Made by a program: the position numbers and the translations under genes. This document shows positions 1 through 6,791 of a stretch of DNA of 17,196 nt, piece after piece. Origin of the DNA: Bacillota bacterium (lineage in GTDB: Bacteria; Bacillota; Clostridia; Christensenellales; UMGS416); the NCBI GenBank assembly GCA_023409755.1, contig JAEYRA010000119.1:1-17196 (forward strand), in the 5' to 3' direction. Each line of letters begins with the position of its first letter. The stretch's first letter is position 1. The notes under the pieces are model-generated. The model had not been told where the DNA came from and ran no database searches. It saw only the letters and a list, made by a program, of their open reading frames with translations.

Positions 1-2
1 AC

Positions 3-31
3 GCGACAAAGGCGGCACAATGTGGTATGAT
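3..31 (+). promoter_or_regulatory. Probable sigma-A promoter of murB
   Basis: An extended -10 (TGG directly before TATGAT at 26-31) lies 17 bases after GCGACA (3-8), which matches the -35 consensus TTGACA at four of six positions. Transcription would begin near 38, leaving a leader of about 20 bases before ATG 59. The -10 box overlaps the longer reading frame that starts at 20, which argues against that start. Confidence 0.55.
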
Positions 32-58
32 GGAGTGATGATTGACATGGAGCAGAAC

Positions 59-976
<918 letters not shown>

Positions 977-980
977 CAGT

Positions 981-1742
981 GTGGAATACCCCTACCGCCT
1001 GACGGCGGACTTACACACCCATACCTATTTCAGTCATGGCAAGGGCAGCATTGAGGACAACGTGCGGCAGGCCCTTGCCCTTGGCTTTGCCACCGTTGCG
1101 GTGACCGACCACGGCTTCTCCCAACCCATGGTGGGGTTGACCGGGGAGAAATTCCTCCGCATGCGCAAGACCGTGGACGACTTGAACCGCCGCTACGCCG
1201 GGCAGATCCGAATCCTGCTGGGGGTGGAGGCCAACGTCATTTCCCTGGACGGTAACATCGACGTGCCCCGGCGCTGCTTGCCACTGGCGGACATCCTGAA
1301 CCTGGGCCTCCATTCGGCGGTCGTCACCACGTCCCTATCGTACCTGACGCGCATCGCGCTGGTGCGTGCCCGCCACCGCCACCGCGACGAGCTGGCCCAG
1401 GTGTGCACCGAGGCGCTCATCCGAGCGGTGGAGCGCTGGCCGGTGGACATCCTGACCCACCCGGGCTTCCGCTTCCCCATCGTGATGGAGACACTGGCCC
1501 CAGTGGCCGCCCGCACCGCCACGGCGATCGAGATCAACGCCTCCCACCAGATGCCGGCGGTCGAGGACATCCGTACGGCACTCGCCTGCGGGTGCACCTT
1601 TGCCATCGGCAGCGACGCCCACCGGCCCGAGCACGTCGGACGCTTTGAGAACGCCCTCGCCCTGGCCGACGAGGCCGGTGTGCCGCCGGAACGAGTGCTG
1701 AACGACGCGGCCCACGGGAGAATTGTATTAAAGACCGAGTGA
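981..1742 (+). CDS. PHP-domain metal-dependent phosphoesterase (YcdX-like)
   Basis: This is a polymerase-and-histidinol-phosphatase (PHP) fold hydrolase, probably a cytoplasmic phosphatase or phosphoesterase using two or three divalent metals. Visible metal ligands in order are DLHTHTYFSHG (His12, His14), TDHG (His44), GVEANV (Glu83), LGLHS (His111), LTHPG (His160) and GSDAH (Asp212, His214). This is the full set expected of YcdX-type proteins, and 253 aa is close to their usual 245-250. The start is GTG 981, with GGGAGAGG about nine bases upstream and a four-base gap from the murB stop; the open frame reaches back into murB but has no homology there. A PHP gene between murB and rapZ is a known clostridial arrangement, although here rapZ lies 5 kb away. 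The substrate is unknown. A decayed fragment resembling this gene lies at 3092-3172. Confidence 0.9.
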   Translation: MEYPYRLTADLHTHTYFSHGKGSIEDNVRQALALGFATVAVTDHGFSQPMVGLTGEKFLRMRKTVDDLNRRYAGQIRILLGVEANVISLDGNIDVPRRCLPLADILNLGLHSAVVTTSLSYLTRIALVRARHRHRDELAQVCTEALIRAVERWPVDILTHPGFRFPIVMETLAPVAARTATAIEINASHQMPAVEDIRTALACGCTFAIGSDAHRPEHVGRFENALALADEAGVPPERVLNDAAHGRIVLKTE

Positions 1743-1772
1743 GCGGGGCGGCCTCTTCGACCGTGGGACACG

Positions 1773-1808
1773 GGGTGCCTAGGGGCGCACCCTTCCCATG
1801 GGGGAAGG
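1773..1808 (+). other. Two adjacent GC-rich hairpins after the PHP gene
   Basis: GGGTGC (1773-1778) pairs with GCACCC (1787-1792), and CCTTCCC (1791-1797) pairs with GGGAAGG (1802-1808) across a four-base loop. The two stems share two bases, so they are alternatives or stack. There is no T-run, so this is not a convincing intrinsic terminator. It may slow or end transcription of murB-PHP or be a relic of an intergenic repeat. Confidence 0.4.
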
Positions 1809-1830
1809 AGACTGTCTCGGTTTGACGAAA

Positions 1831-1861
1831 CAGGAAGGCGTTCCTGTGCCGTTTATATACT
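1831..1861 (+). promoter_or_regulatory. Inverted repeat and -10-like box before the acetyltransferase gene
   Basis: CAGGAA (1831-1836) and TTCCTG (1841-1846) form a perfect six-base dyad with spacer GGCG. TATACT lies at 1856-1861, about 20 bases before the start codon. The dyad sits where a -35 box would be, so it could be an operator. No good -35 is present at the normal spacing; TTGACG at 1822-1827 is too far away. Weak call. Confidence 0.3.
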
Positions 1862-1879
1862 GTACGATGGGGGAAAACG

Positions 1880-2461
1880 ATGAACATCGACGATTCGAAG
1901 TATTTTTGGAAAAACGATTGCATCACGCTGCGTCGGCCCAGAGAAGACGACTGGGAACATCTGATCCACCACATGTATGACAGTCAGGGCCGCTTTTTCT
2001 TCAACAATGAAATCGACTTGCCGACGGATCCCGCGCTCTACAAACAGAAAATGGAGTTTACCGAACCGGACCAATTGCCCTACCTCTGCTTTGCCATAGA
2101 AAACAGCGAGGGAAAGCATGTGGGTATCGCCAACCTGTTTGGTGTGGATGAGCGAAATGGTAACTTCGGCCCAATCGGCATCGTGATTAACCCCATGGAC
2201 AGAGGCAAGGGATATGGCGCTGCCGCCTATCGCATGCTTGGGAACTATATGTTTCTGGAACGCCGCATGCACAAATGGAACAATGGGTATCTGCAGGAGA
2301 ACACAGCCTCCGCGGCGCTGCACAAAAAGCTGGGGTTCGTGACGGAAGGCGTTCAAATCGATCTGTATTTTCACGAAGGCCGGTATTGGAACGTCGTGCT
2401 CTGCGGGATGACCGAAACGCAATTCCTGGAGAACGAAAAGAAGTTGTCCGCCTCCCGCTGA
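1880..2461 (+). CDS. GNAT-family N-acetyltransferase (RimJ/RimL-like)
   Basis: This 193-aa protein has the GNAT fold, which moves an acetyl group from acetyl-CoA to an amine on a small molecule or a protein N-terminus. It opens like RimJ/RimL-type members (ITLRRPREDDWEHL, residues 15-28). Strand four ends in GPIGIVINP, followed by the pyrophosphate-binding loop RGKGYG (108-113). The late motif NTASAALHKKLGFVTEG (141-157) is typical of the family, in which an asparagine followed by a helix and LGF contacts CoA. The start has GGGGG about eight bases upstream. The gene stands alone, 137 bases after the PHP gene and about 200 bases before the next, on the same strand. It is not part of the usual murB-rapZ cluster, so it is probably an acquired insertion. 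The substrate cannot be read from the sequence. Confidence 0.88.
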   Translation: MNIDDSKYFWKNDCITLRRPREDDWEHLIHHMYDSQGRFFFNNEIDLPTDPALYKQKMEFTEPDQLPYLCFAIENSEGKHVGIANLFGVDERNGNFGPIGIVINPMDRGKGYGAAAYRMLGNYMFLERRMHKWNNGYLQENTASAALHKKLGFVTEGVQIDLYFHEGRYWNVVLCGMTETQFLENEKKLSASR

Positions 2462-2610
2462 TCGGGTTTGCCCTGGCAGGTTTGGCCGGGGCATGTGCAA
2501 AGGGATTCTGCTTGCAGGGTCCCGGCTGGCCTCAGGTTGCAAGACTGCCTGACACCACCCTTTTGCTGCAGCTGCTGTCCAGTTGCCCGGTTCCTCCATA
2601 CTGTCAGACA

Positions 2611-2651
2611 ACAGCGCGGTTGGCCCTCTGGCTGCGGGTCAGCCGCGCTGT
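2611..2651 (+). other. Long hairpin just before the membrane-anchored protein gene
   Basis: ACAGCGCGG (2611-2619) and CCGCGCTGT (2643-2651) form a perfect nine-pair stem. A competing inner hairpin is GGCTG (2630-2634) with CAGCC (2640-2644). The structure ends four bases before the GGAAAGG ribosome-binding site of the next gene. It could affect translation or be the end of upstream transcription, but it has no T-run. Confidence 0.4.
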
Positions 2652-2667
2652 CTTGGAAAGGATCGCT

Positions 2668-3051
2668 ATGAAACGAAAAAAGGGCCTCCTGATTGCCCTC
2701 GCCCTGCTCGCGGCCATCGGGTTGCTGGTCTGGTGCACCGGAGGAAGGATGGGAGGCATCTTTCTAGGTGAGTACACGGTTTCCCCCGACGGGGACGCCA
2801 TGACCATCCAAGTTGGCGTGGCCAGCAGCATCGGGTATGTGCGTACCCTGCGGGAGCGGGACGACGGAAACAAAAAATACATCACCTTCTACTCCACCTA
2901 CGGCCTCAATAGCGCCATCGGTGCCAACGGCGAATTTCAAATCGCGCTGCCGCCCTCCTGCGAAGAGATCTATTTCTACAGCGGAGAAGACGGGTACAAG
3001 CTGAAACTGCGGAAAGACACGGACACGGGTGAGTGGGAGCGGGCGAAATAA
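2668..3051 (+). CDS. Small membrane-anchored protein of unknown function
   Basis: This 127-aa protein has a basic N-terminus (MKRKKG), one hydrophobic helix (about residues 6-24, LLIALALLAAIGLLVW) and a roughly 100-residue extracytoplasmic domain. The helix could be an uncleaved anchor. A cysteine at 23 does not sit in a good lipobox, so I do not call it a lipoprotein. The outer domain is rich in beta-strand patterns: GEYTVSPDGDAMTIQVGVASS, YITFYSTYGLNS, EIYFYSGEDGYKLKLRKD. I recall similar short proteins in other gut Clostridia, all without a function. The start ATG 2668 has GGAAAGG five bases upstream; the frame is open much further back, but that part overlaps the acetyltransferase gene and shows no homology. 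A strong terminator follows at 3217-3245. Confidence 0.75.
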   Translation: MKRKKGLLIALALLAAIGLLVWCTGGRMGGIFLGEYTVSPDGDAMTIQVGVASSIGYVRTLRERDDGNKKYITFYSTYGLNSAIGANGEFQIALPPSCEEIYFYSGEDGYKLKLRKDTDTGEWERAK

Positions 3052-3091
3052 TGTGGGATGACGGCGCCCTGCATATTGATTTTTTCACTTG

Positions 3092-3172
3092 ATTGAGCAT
3101 TGGCCGGTAGATATTCTAGCCCACTGTGAGGACATCCGCACAACGCTCTCCTCGAGAGCATCAAGATATTGA
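3092..3172 (+). pseudogene. Decayed fragment of a PHP phosphoesterase gene
   Basis: Read from 3092, the codons give IEHWPVDILAH followed directly by CEDIRTTLS and a stop at 3170. The intact PHP protein has VERWPVDILTH (residues 151-160 region) and, about 33 residues later, VEDIRTALA (194-202). The two blocks are joined in frame here, with the segment between them missing. At DNA level the blocks share GGCCGGT and GAGGACATCCG with 1429-1590. There is no start codon or ribosome-binding site and the metal-binding N-terminal half is gone, so this is a remnant and not a gene. It may come from a local duplication or from an older or related copy of the cluster. Confidence 0.6.
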
Positions 3173-3216
3173 GCGGGTGATAAGAGTTCTGTGTGTTGCA
3201 GTTGAGTAAGGCTGAG

Positions 3217-3245
3217 AAAGGAGAGGCATCCGTCCTCTCCTTTTT
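3217..3245 (+). terminator. Bidirectional intrinsic terminator
   Basis: AAAGGAGAGG (3217-3226) pairs with CCTCTCCTTT (3234-3243) around a seven-base loop and is followed by a T-run on the + strand. It ends the transcript of the small membrane protein. On the minus strand the same stem begins about ten bases after the stop of the convergent gene at 3254 and is followed by TTTCTC, so it probably serves both. Confidence 0.8.
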
Positions 3246-3253
3246 GGTGGTTT

Positions 3254-3709
3254 TTATGAATGCTTTTTTGTTGACTCACAAGCCTGATGCTCTGCACAAT
3301 ACCAGATAATTCGTAGGATACGACCTTCACGGACACCGTATATTCTTTTCTTACCAGAAAGCCTTAACGAAAACACCTCGTCAAATAGCAATTTTCTCTT
3401 GTCCAGCTTCTTCTGGGCTTCCTTGGATAATTCATTGATTGGAATAGGATGGTTATTCGTTCCCTTTGAAGGTCCCCCAATTTGCATAATGATCTCTTGC
3501 CAAGTCATTCTTTCAAAATTACAAAGCTTCTGCAAAATCTCATCAATGAATTCGGCCCCACTAAACGCCCAATCATCCTTTAGATTCATATAAGCAAATG
3601 ACCAAACTGGGCTAAGGGAATTTGACGCACCGACATCTTCGGCAGCTACTGGCTTCCTTTGAGTTGCTCCATGCCTGAAAGCTTCATAAAAACCCCGCCC
3701 ATCGCTCAC
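3254..3709 (-). CDS. Conserved hypothetical protein, possibly with a damaged start
   Basis: The product is a soluble protein of about 150 aa with a recognisable core: KPVAAEDVGASNSLSPVWSF, then an acidic stretch with FIDEILQKL, the segment MTWQEIIMQIGG, SKEAQKKLDKRKLLFDEVFSLRL, and at the end GKKRIYGVREGRILRIIWYCAEHQ. From memory this resembles a widespread unnamed family of 140-150 aa seen near mobile or defence genes; I know no function. It is clearly richer in A+T than its neighbours, suggesting transfer. No ATG lies in frame close to the conserved start; GTG 3709 with GGGGG upstream is the best candidate. An out-of-frame ATG at 3687 would read MKLSGMEQLKG and then stop, so a one-base deletion near 3660 may have damaged the N-terminus. 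The real gene could therefore be a pseudogene. Confidence 0.6.
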   Translation of the reverse strand: MSDGRGFYEAFRHGATQRKPVAAEDVGASNSLSPVWSFAYMNLKDDWAFSGAEFIDEILQKLCNFERMTWQEIIMQIGGPSKGTNNHPIPINELSKEAQKKLDKRKLLFDEVFSLRLSGKKRIYGVREGRILRIIWYCAEHQACESTKKHS

Positions 3710-3713
3710 ACTA

Positions 3714-3734
3714 CCCCCAAAACTACTTTGGGGG
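3714..3734. other. Hairpin covering the Shine-Dalgarno site between divergent genes
   Basis: CCCCCAAA (3714-3721) pairs perfectly with TTTGGGGG (3727-3734) across five bases. The right arm contains the GGGGG that acts as ribosome-binding site for the 56-aa ORF at 3744. The left arm, read on the other strand, is the GGGGG before GTG 3709. Folding would hide both sites in their respective transcripts. Confidence 0.45.
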
Positions 3735-3743
3735 AATCGCAAC

Positions 3744-3914
3744 ATGAGTGAAAACGCAATGGGCGCCCTGCGCGTTGCCCATGACAAGATCATGCAGGCG
3801 CAGCAGAAGATCGACAACCGGGACCTCAATGAGCAGCGCCTGCTGGAGGAAGCGCTGGACGCCGTCAACCAGGCGACCTCGGCGCTGCAAAACGGCGGGG
3901 GCTTTGTGGGGTAG
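3744..3914 (+). CDS. Small coiled-coil-like protein (56 aa), unknown function
   Basis: ATG 3744 opens a 56-aa frame beginning MSENAMGALRVAHDKIMQAQ and continuing with KIDNRDLNEQRLLEEALDAV, then NQATSALQNGGG. GGGGGA lies about eight bases upstream. The sequence is almost wholly amphipathic helix with regular leucine, isoleucine and valine spacing, acidic and basic residues typical of a real soluble peptide, and a glycine tail. Third-position G/C fits the chromosome. It lies 131 bases before the tautomerase on the same strand, so they may be co-transcribed. I do not recognise a family. The promoter is not obvious because the divergent AT-rich gene begins only 34 bases upstream. Confidence 0.55.
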   Translation: MSENAMGALRVAHDKIMQAQQKIDNRDLNEQRLLEEALDAVNQATSALQNGGGFVG

Positions 3915-4045
3915 CCTTGGCAGAGCCGGCACCCAAGGAAGCCGACCGGCGGCGGTGACAACAGGGCCAGCGGGCGGCACGGCGTCCCCTTGCGGGCCCG
4001 CCCACATGGGGCCATGCTGGGCAAAACAGGGAAAGAAGTGTTTTG

Positions 4046-4234
4046 ATGCCCGTCATTACCATTGATGGCCCAAAGTTGACAAAGGAGCAGAAAGCCGCCC
4101 TGGTGCGCGAGTTCGCCGCCTCGGCCAGCAAGGTTCTGAACATTCCCGAGCAGGCGTTCGTGACGCTGATCCGCGAAAACGAGGCTGACAACATCGGCAG
4201 CGGCACCCAGCTGCTGCCGGGGAAGCACAGGTAA
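4046..4234 (+). CDS. 4-oxalocrotonate tautomerase family protein (DmpI type)
   Basis: This 62-aa protein belongs to the tautomerase superfamily, whose members use an N-terminal proline, exposed after removal of the initiator methionine, as a general base for keto-enol tautomerisation. The mature start is PVITIDGPKLTKEQKAALVREF and the end is FVTLIRENEADNIGSGTQLL, matching DmpI-like members of bacteria and archaea better than the classical 4-OT. Pro1 is present. Residue 11 is Thr, not the Arg11 of classical 4-OT, so the substrate is probably different. ATG 4046 is followed directly by proline, which fixes the start; a TTG one codon earlier would bury the proline. A GGGAAAG site lies upstream. 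There are no aromatic-degradation genes around it, so the role is open. Confidence 0.87.
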   Translation: MPVITIDGPKLTKEQKAALVREFAASASKVLNIPEQAFVTLIRENEADNIGSGTQLLPGKHR

Positions 4235-4287
4235 CCACAGGCAGAAGCGGGGAACGGTCCCTATGTCATAAATTTACACACACCCGC

Positions 4288-4318
4288 TGCCCCCCTTATT
4301 GTATAAATGAGGGGGGCA
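4288..4318. other. Hairpin after the tautomerase gene
   Basis: TGCCCCCC (4288-4295) pairs with GGGGGGCA (4311-4318), and the AT-rich inner bases extend the stem to about 13 pairs with one G-T wobble around a five-base loop. There is no T-run on either side, so termination would be inefficient without a factor. It marks the change to AT-rich DNA on its right. Confidence 0.5.
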
Positions 4319-4340
4319 TTAAGAATTGCAACTATTCAAG

Positions 4341-4356
4341 TGTTGCCGTGGCAACA
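4341..4356. other. Sixteen-base dyad in the 4235-4463 intergenic stretch
   Basis: TGTTGCC and GGCAACA flank a two-base centre (4341-4356). The loop is too short for a stable RNA hairpin, so a protein-binding dyad is more likely. Another inverted pair, CTTGGTG (4408-4414) and CACCAAG (4425-4431), follows, beyond the 3' end of the toxin gene. The rest of 4235-4463 holds no gene I can support; an open frame without a start crosses 4321-4590 on the + strand but shows nothing recognisable. Confidence 0.35.
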
Positions 4357-4463
4357 GATGCGGTAAAGAGCGGCATTAACCTCTACCCGCTGATGACAAC
4401 GAAGCATCTTGGTGATCGTGCCCACACCAAGGCGTTGGGGTGTCGACATATATTGAGAAAATA

Positions 4464-5012
4464 TCAGCCAAAAATACCAGCATGTCCAAGAGTGCTATAT
4501 ATTTCAACGCGTTGATGCTCGGGGCGCTTGTTGTAAATATTCTTAAGCAGAATATGAAAACTATCAATTTTCATGTAGGGTACACCTAAAGCAACTGCTA
4601 TATTTGGAATCTTCTCAGAGTTGGGTTTTTCATCACTTTCTGCTGTAACGACAATGCCTTTGGTGATTTTTGCCTTCGCGACCAACAAGGCATCTGCCTC
4701 TGGCGACCCATTACGTAGACTCTTTTCCTTTATACCTTCTCGAAACTTCTTATTTCTAAAAATCTCTGCAACAACAAAACCCTCTTCATTTGTTGTCTTT
4801 TGAAAGCACTCTTTATGTTCCTTGAGCCACATTCCCGCTTCTGTTGACGGATCCCAGTGCTGGCTAAGCTCACAAAACACTTCGTCTACTGAGATTATAC
4901 GACCTTGTTTTATCAACATCGACCAAGGCCCCCAAATATCATCCTCAAATGCCCTGAACGAAAAGTTATGGAAGGCACGGGAAAATATGTTGTTATCGAG
5001 AACATAAATCAT
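4464..5012 (-). CDS. DUF4411 family protein, PIN-like ribonuclease toxin
   Basis: This 182-aa protein begins MIYVLDNNIF, the usual opening of DUF4411 and PIN-fold nucleases, with the first acidic ligand Asp6. Further acidic positions expected of a PIN site are SVDEVFCELS (Glu44, Glu48), SPEADALLVAKAK (Asp107) and VVTAESDEK (Glu125). The block PNIAVALGV before the C-terminus is also typical of DUF4411. Such proteins are predicted metal-dependent ribonucleases and usually lie beside COG2856 metalloprotease/HTH genes, as here. Start ATG 5012 overlaps the stop of the upstream gene as ATGA, so translation is coupled; a GTG 12 bases further up is the alternative. The gene is AT-rich compared with the core genes, consistent with transfer. 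The toxin role is inferred from family and context, not shown. Confidence 0.82.
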   Translation of the reverse strand: MIYVLDNNIFSRAFHNFSFRAFEDDIWGPWSMLIKQGRIISVDEVFCELSQHWDPSTEAGMWLKEHKECFQKTTNEEGFVVAEIFRNKKFREGIKEKSLRNGSPEADALLVAKAKITKGIVVTAESDEKPNSEKIPNIAVALGVPYMKIDSFHILLKNIYNKRPEHQRVEIYSTLGHAGIFG

Positions 5013-6172
5013 AATGAGCCCCACCCCTTTCGCGCTGCGAACGATTGAAGGGATGATATTTTCATATCGAGGTACTTTGACAGCTGTACTAGTGATATTT
5101 TTCGTGCGTAGTAACGTGTAAAAGCCAAATCCAAATACTGACGTCCCTTATAGGTAGCCTGTGTGTTGTAATAATTACCACCTGACTTTTCATCTGATTT
5201 CTGCTTCTTGAAACGTAAATAGTCCGCATTATAGGTTTCACTCCGTAGGGTATACTCATCTGGAGTAATATTACCTGCGTCAAGAAATTTCCGTAATACC
5301 ACTTCACGGCTAACCTTATAAAGACTTGCCAATGTAGAGATATCGTTTTCCGTCGGCGGGAAGCCACCCAAATGTTTCGAAAAATCATCATCTGGTATTA
5401 AGAATTTACCTGCAAATTGGTTGCAATATCGTTCAATTTTCTCAGTATCGCCCTTTACATATTTCCGAAGACCAGTGTCATCAAAAATATCAATCCCACT
5501 AGTCTTTACAATCAGATGGAAAGCCTCATGAAACAGCGTGAATATCTGACGTGATATGGCAAACGAATTGTTAACATAAATAACGGGGAACAGATCATCA
5601 TAGAGACAAAAACCTGACACGGCCTCATCCTTAAATGCATTCTTAAACACATATATCCCAACCGAATGAAATCTTTCCCTCCAGTATTCAAAAGCATCCT
5701 CAAGTTTTGCTATCCGTTTTTGTTCTTCAAGGGGGGCTTGAAGTAAGAAGCGAAACTGATCAGCAGTCCTGCGGATATCGTCTGTATCGAAGCATGAATT
5801 TGTGAATAGGTGAACTGCGGGGTTGTTATCTTCGCACAGCTCATATAAGTTGATTTGCATGATACGCGCTTCATCTATACATTTGATCAAATTACGTGAA
5901 AAAACCGTGTGTAATTGACTCGGTAACGTACGACACGAAGAAGGTATATTCTTAAGATGAGGTGGTTCTGGAAAAAAACAGATTGCAACAGGCTTCCTAT
6001 AGTAATCACAAATGGCTTTTAGTTGTGAGTATGTTGGATAATCGCGTCCGTTTTCCCAAGCATCAAGCTGCTCTTTCCCAAACTTACTATAGGCTTCATC
6101 AAGGGGAGTACTACTGCTTTGCCTTGCCCACACAAGAATAGAGGGATTAATCGATGTCATTTTTTCTGCCAT
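5009..6172 (-). CDS. XRE/ImmA-IrrE family metalloendopeptidase (COG2856), probable antitoxin or regulator
   Basis: This 387-aa protein has an N-terminal XRE-like DNA-binding region (INPSILVWARQSSS... LDAWENGRDYPTYSQLKAICDYYRKPVAICFFPEPP, about residues 8-71) and an IrrE/ImmA zinc-peptidase domain. The zinc motif is LFHEAFHLI (His215, Glu216, His219), with a later Glu247 in EKIERYCNQFAGKFLIP as probable third ligand. The C-terminal quarter (about 290-387) has a second helical region ending in LSKYLDMKISSLQSFAARKG. Relatives cleave or bind repressors, and in DUF4411 pairs they are thought to be the antitoxin or regulator. ATG 6172 has GGAGG seven bases upstream. The next gene starts within the stop codon. 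An imperfect dyad at 6209-6233 upstream suggests autoregulation. AT-rich and probably acquired together with its partner. Confidence 0.88.
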   Translation of the reverse strand: MAEKMTSINPSILVWARQSSSTPLDEAYSKFGKEQLDAWENGRDYPTYSQLKAICDYYRKPVAICFFPEPPHLKNIPSSCRTLPSQLHTVFSRNLIKCIDEARIMQINLYELCEDNNPAVHLFTNSCFDTDDIRRTADQFRFLLQAPLEEQKRIAKLEDAFEYWRERFHSVGIYVFKNAFKDEAVSGFCLYDDLFPVIYVNNSFAISRQIFTLFHEAFHLIVKTSGIDIFDDTGLRKYVKGDTEKIERYCNQFAGKFLIPDDDFSKHLGGFPPTENDISTLASLYKVSREVVLRKFLDAGNITPDEYTLRSETYNADYLRFKKQKSDEKSGGNYYNTQATYKGRQYLDLAFTRYYARKISLVQLSKYLDMKISSLQSFAARKGWGSL

Positions 6173-6208
6173 TTTGACACCTCCACGCTATCTAGCACAT
6201 AAATGCTC

Positions 6209-6233
6209 GTGATATTCTATAATAGTATAACAC
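6209..6233 (-). promoter_or_regulatory. Dyad operator and -10 region of the toxin-antitoxin module
   Basis: GTGATATTC (6209-6217) and GTATAACAC (6225-6233) are inverted repeats matching at seven of nine positions around TATAATA. On the minus strand the same bases contain TATTAT and TATACT, either of which could be the -10 of the module. The site ends 37 bases before the start codon. A dyad over the promoter fits repression by the XRE-like domain of the first gene. No clear -35 is visible. Confidence 0.45.
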
Positions 6234-6490
6234 TACCCCCTTGCATTCTCCATAGAACGCAATTTTTTCCCTTTCCAGAGCTCTATCCCAATCCTTATTG
6301 TCATCAACTTACTTATAGACTTCCGTTCAAAAGAGGGTACGATCCCTTACAGAGCACACCCGAGCTCTTGTCTCCTGCTTACGGGGGTACACTCCCCTGC
6401 CATGGGCATCACCAAAAACCGCTCCCATTGCCGCATGAACTGCTATGGAACCGTTCGCCCTGCCGTTCCCTTTTTGCTCGTCCCTTTCGG

Positions 6491-6499
6491 TGGTATAAT
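6491..6499 (+). promoter_or_regulatory. Extended -10 promoter upstream of rapZ
   Basis: TGGTATAAT (6491-6499) is a perfect extended -10. The -35 region is a T-run (TTTTTG at 6471-6476, 17 bases away), a poor match, as is common for TGn promoters. The same TGG plus TATAAT-like form recurs before murB, the L,D-transpeptidase gene and the gene at 13070. Confidence 0.55.
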
Positions 6500-6568
6500 G
6501 GAAATCATCGGCAGAGTGCCTGATCGCGCCGTTACGAAACCTCTCCGGCGCCTCGCCCATGCGGCCTG

Positions 6569-6707
6569 GGGCGATTCATTCGCCCAAGGCACACAGCAGC
6601 CCGAATGGAGCACTCGCGCCCTCCCCGCATCAGCGGACGTTCCCCTCGTAGAAGCTTGCACAGCCACAGTAGTCCAAGGCCGTCCGGCGACCTGTGCGGC
6701 GGACGGC
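6569..6707 (+). repeat. Dispersed structured element, copy A
   Basis: This 139-base element begins with a hairpin (GGGCGA 6569-6574, TCGCCC 6580-6585, loop TTCAT) whose first 24 bases are identical to those at 9370-9393. It continues with shared blocks in the same order: CAGCCCG (6597), CCCTCCCCGC (6619) and CGTAGAA (6647). It ends in a ten-position stem (6679-6688 with 6698-6707, one G-G mismatch) around the loop GACCTGTGC (6689-6697). It lies in the leader of rapZ, between the promoter and the gene. No protein is encoded. It could be a small mobile element or a cis-acting RNA. Confidence 0.7.
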
Positions 6708-6791
6708 ACAACGATCATAGAATAGAGTACCATCCCGATTCGCCAAGCGGCGCAGCCGCGCAGGCGACAATGCGACGAAGGAGGATGTAGT

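Larger units (their letters stand above)
6234..6791 (+). other. Noncoding leader region before rapZ (558 bases)
   Basis: No reading frame here has a credible start or homology on either strand. The left part (6234-6400) is AT-richer and belongs with the inserted module; the rest has the G+C of the chromosome. It contains an extended -10 promoter (6491-6499), copy A of the dispersed element (6569-6707) and the rapZ ribosome-binding site. If the promoter at 6491 drives rapZ, the leader is about 285 bases. Confidence 0.6.

Noticed and set aside
1822..1861. TTGACG and TATACT as a complete promoter before the acetyltransferase gene
   Set aside because: The spacing is 28 bases, too long for a sigma-A promoter; only the -10-like box and the inverted repeat are kept, at low confidence.
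4321..4590. A + strand open stretch of nearly 90 codons without a start, overlapping the 3' end of the toxin gene
   Set aside because: It has no start codon, ribosome-binding site or recognisable similarity; it may be a relic, but nothing supports that.
3708..6240. The 11-mer ACACTACCCCC occurs at 3708-3718 and 6230-6240, flanking the tautomerase and toxin-antitoxin segment
   Set aside because: An 11-base match is expected by chance many times in a window of this size; no matching ends or integrase gene support an insertion duplication.
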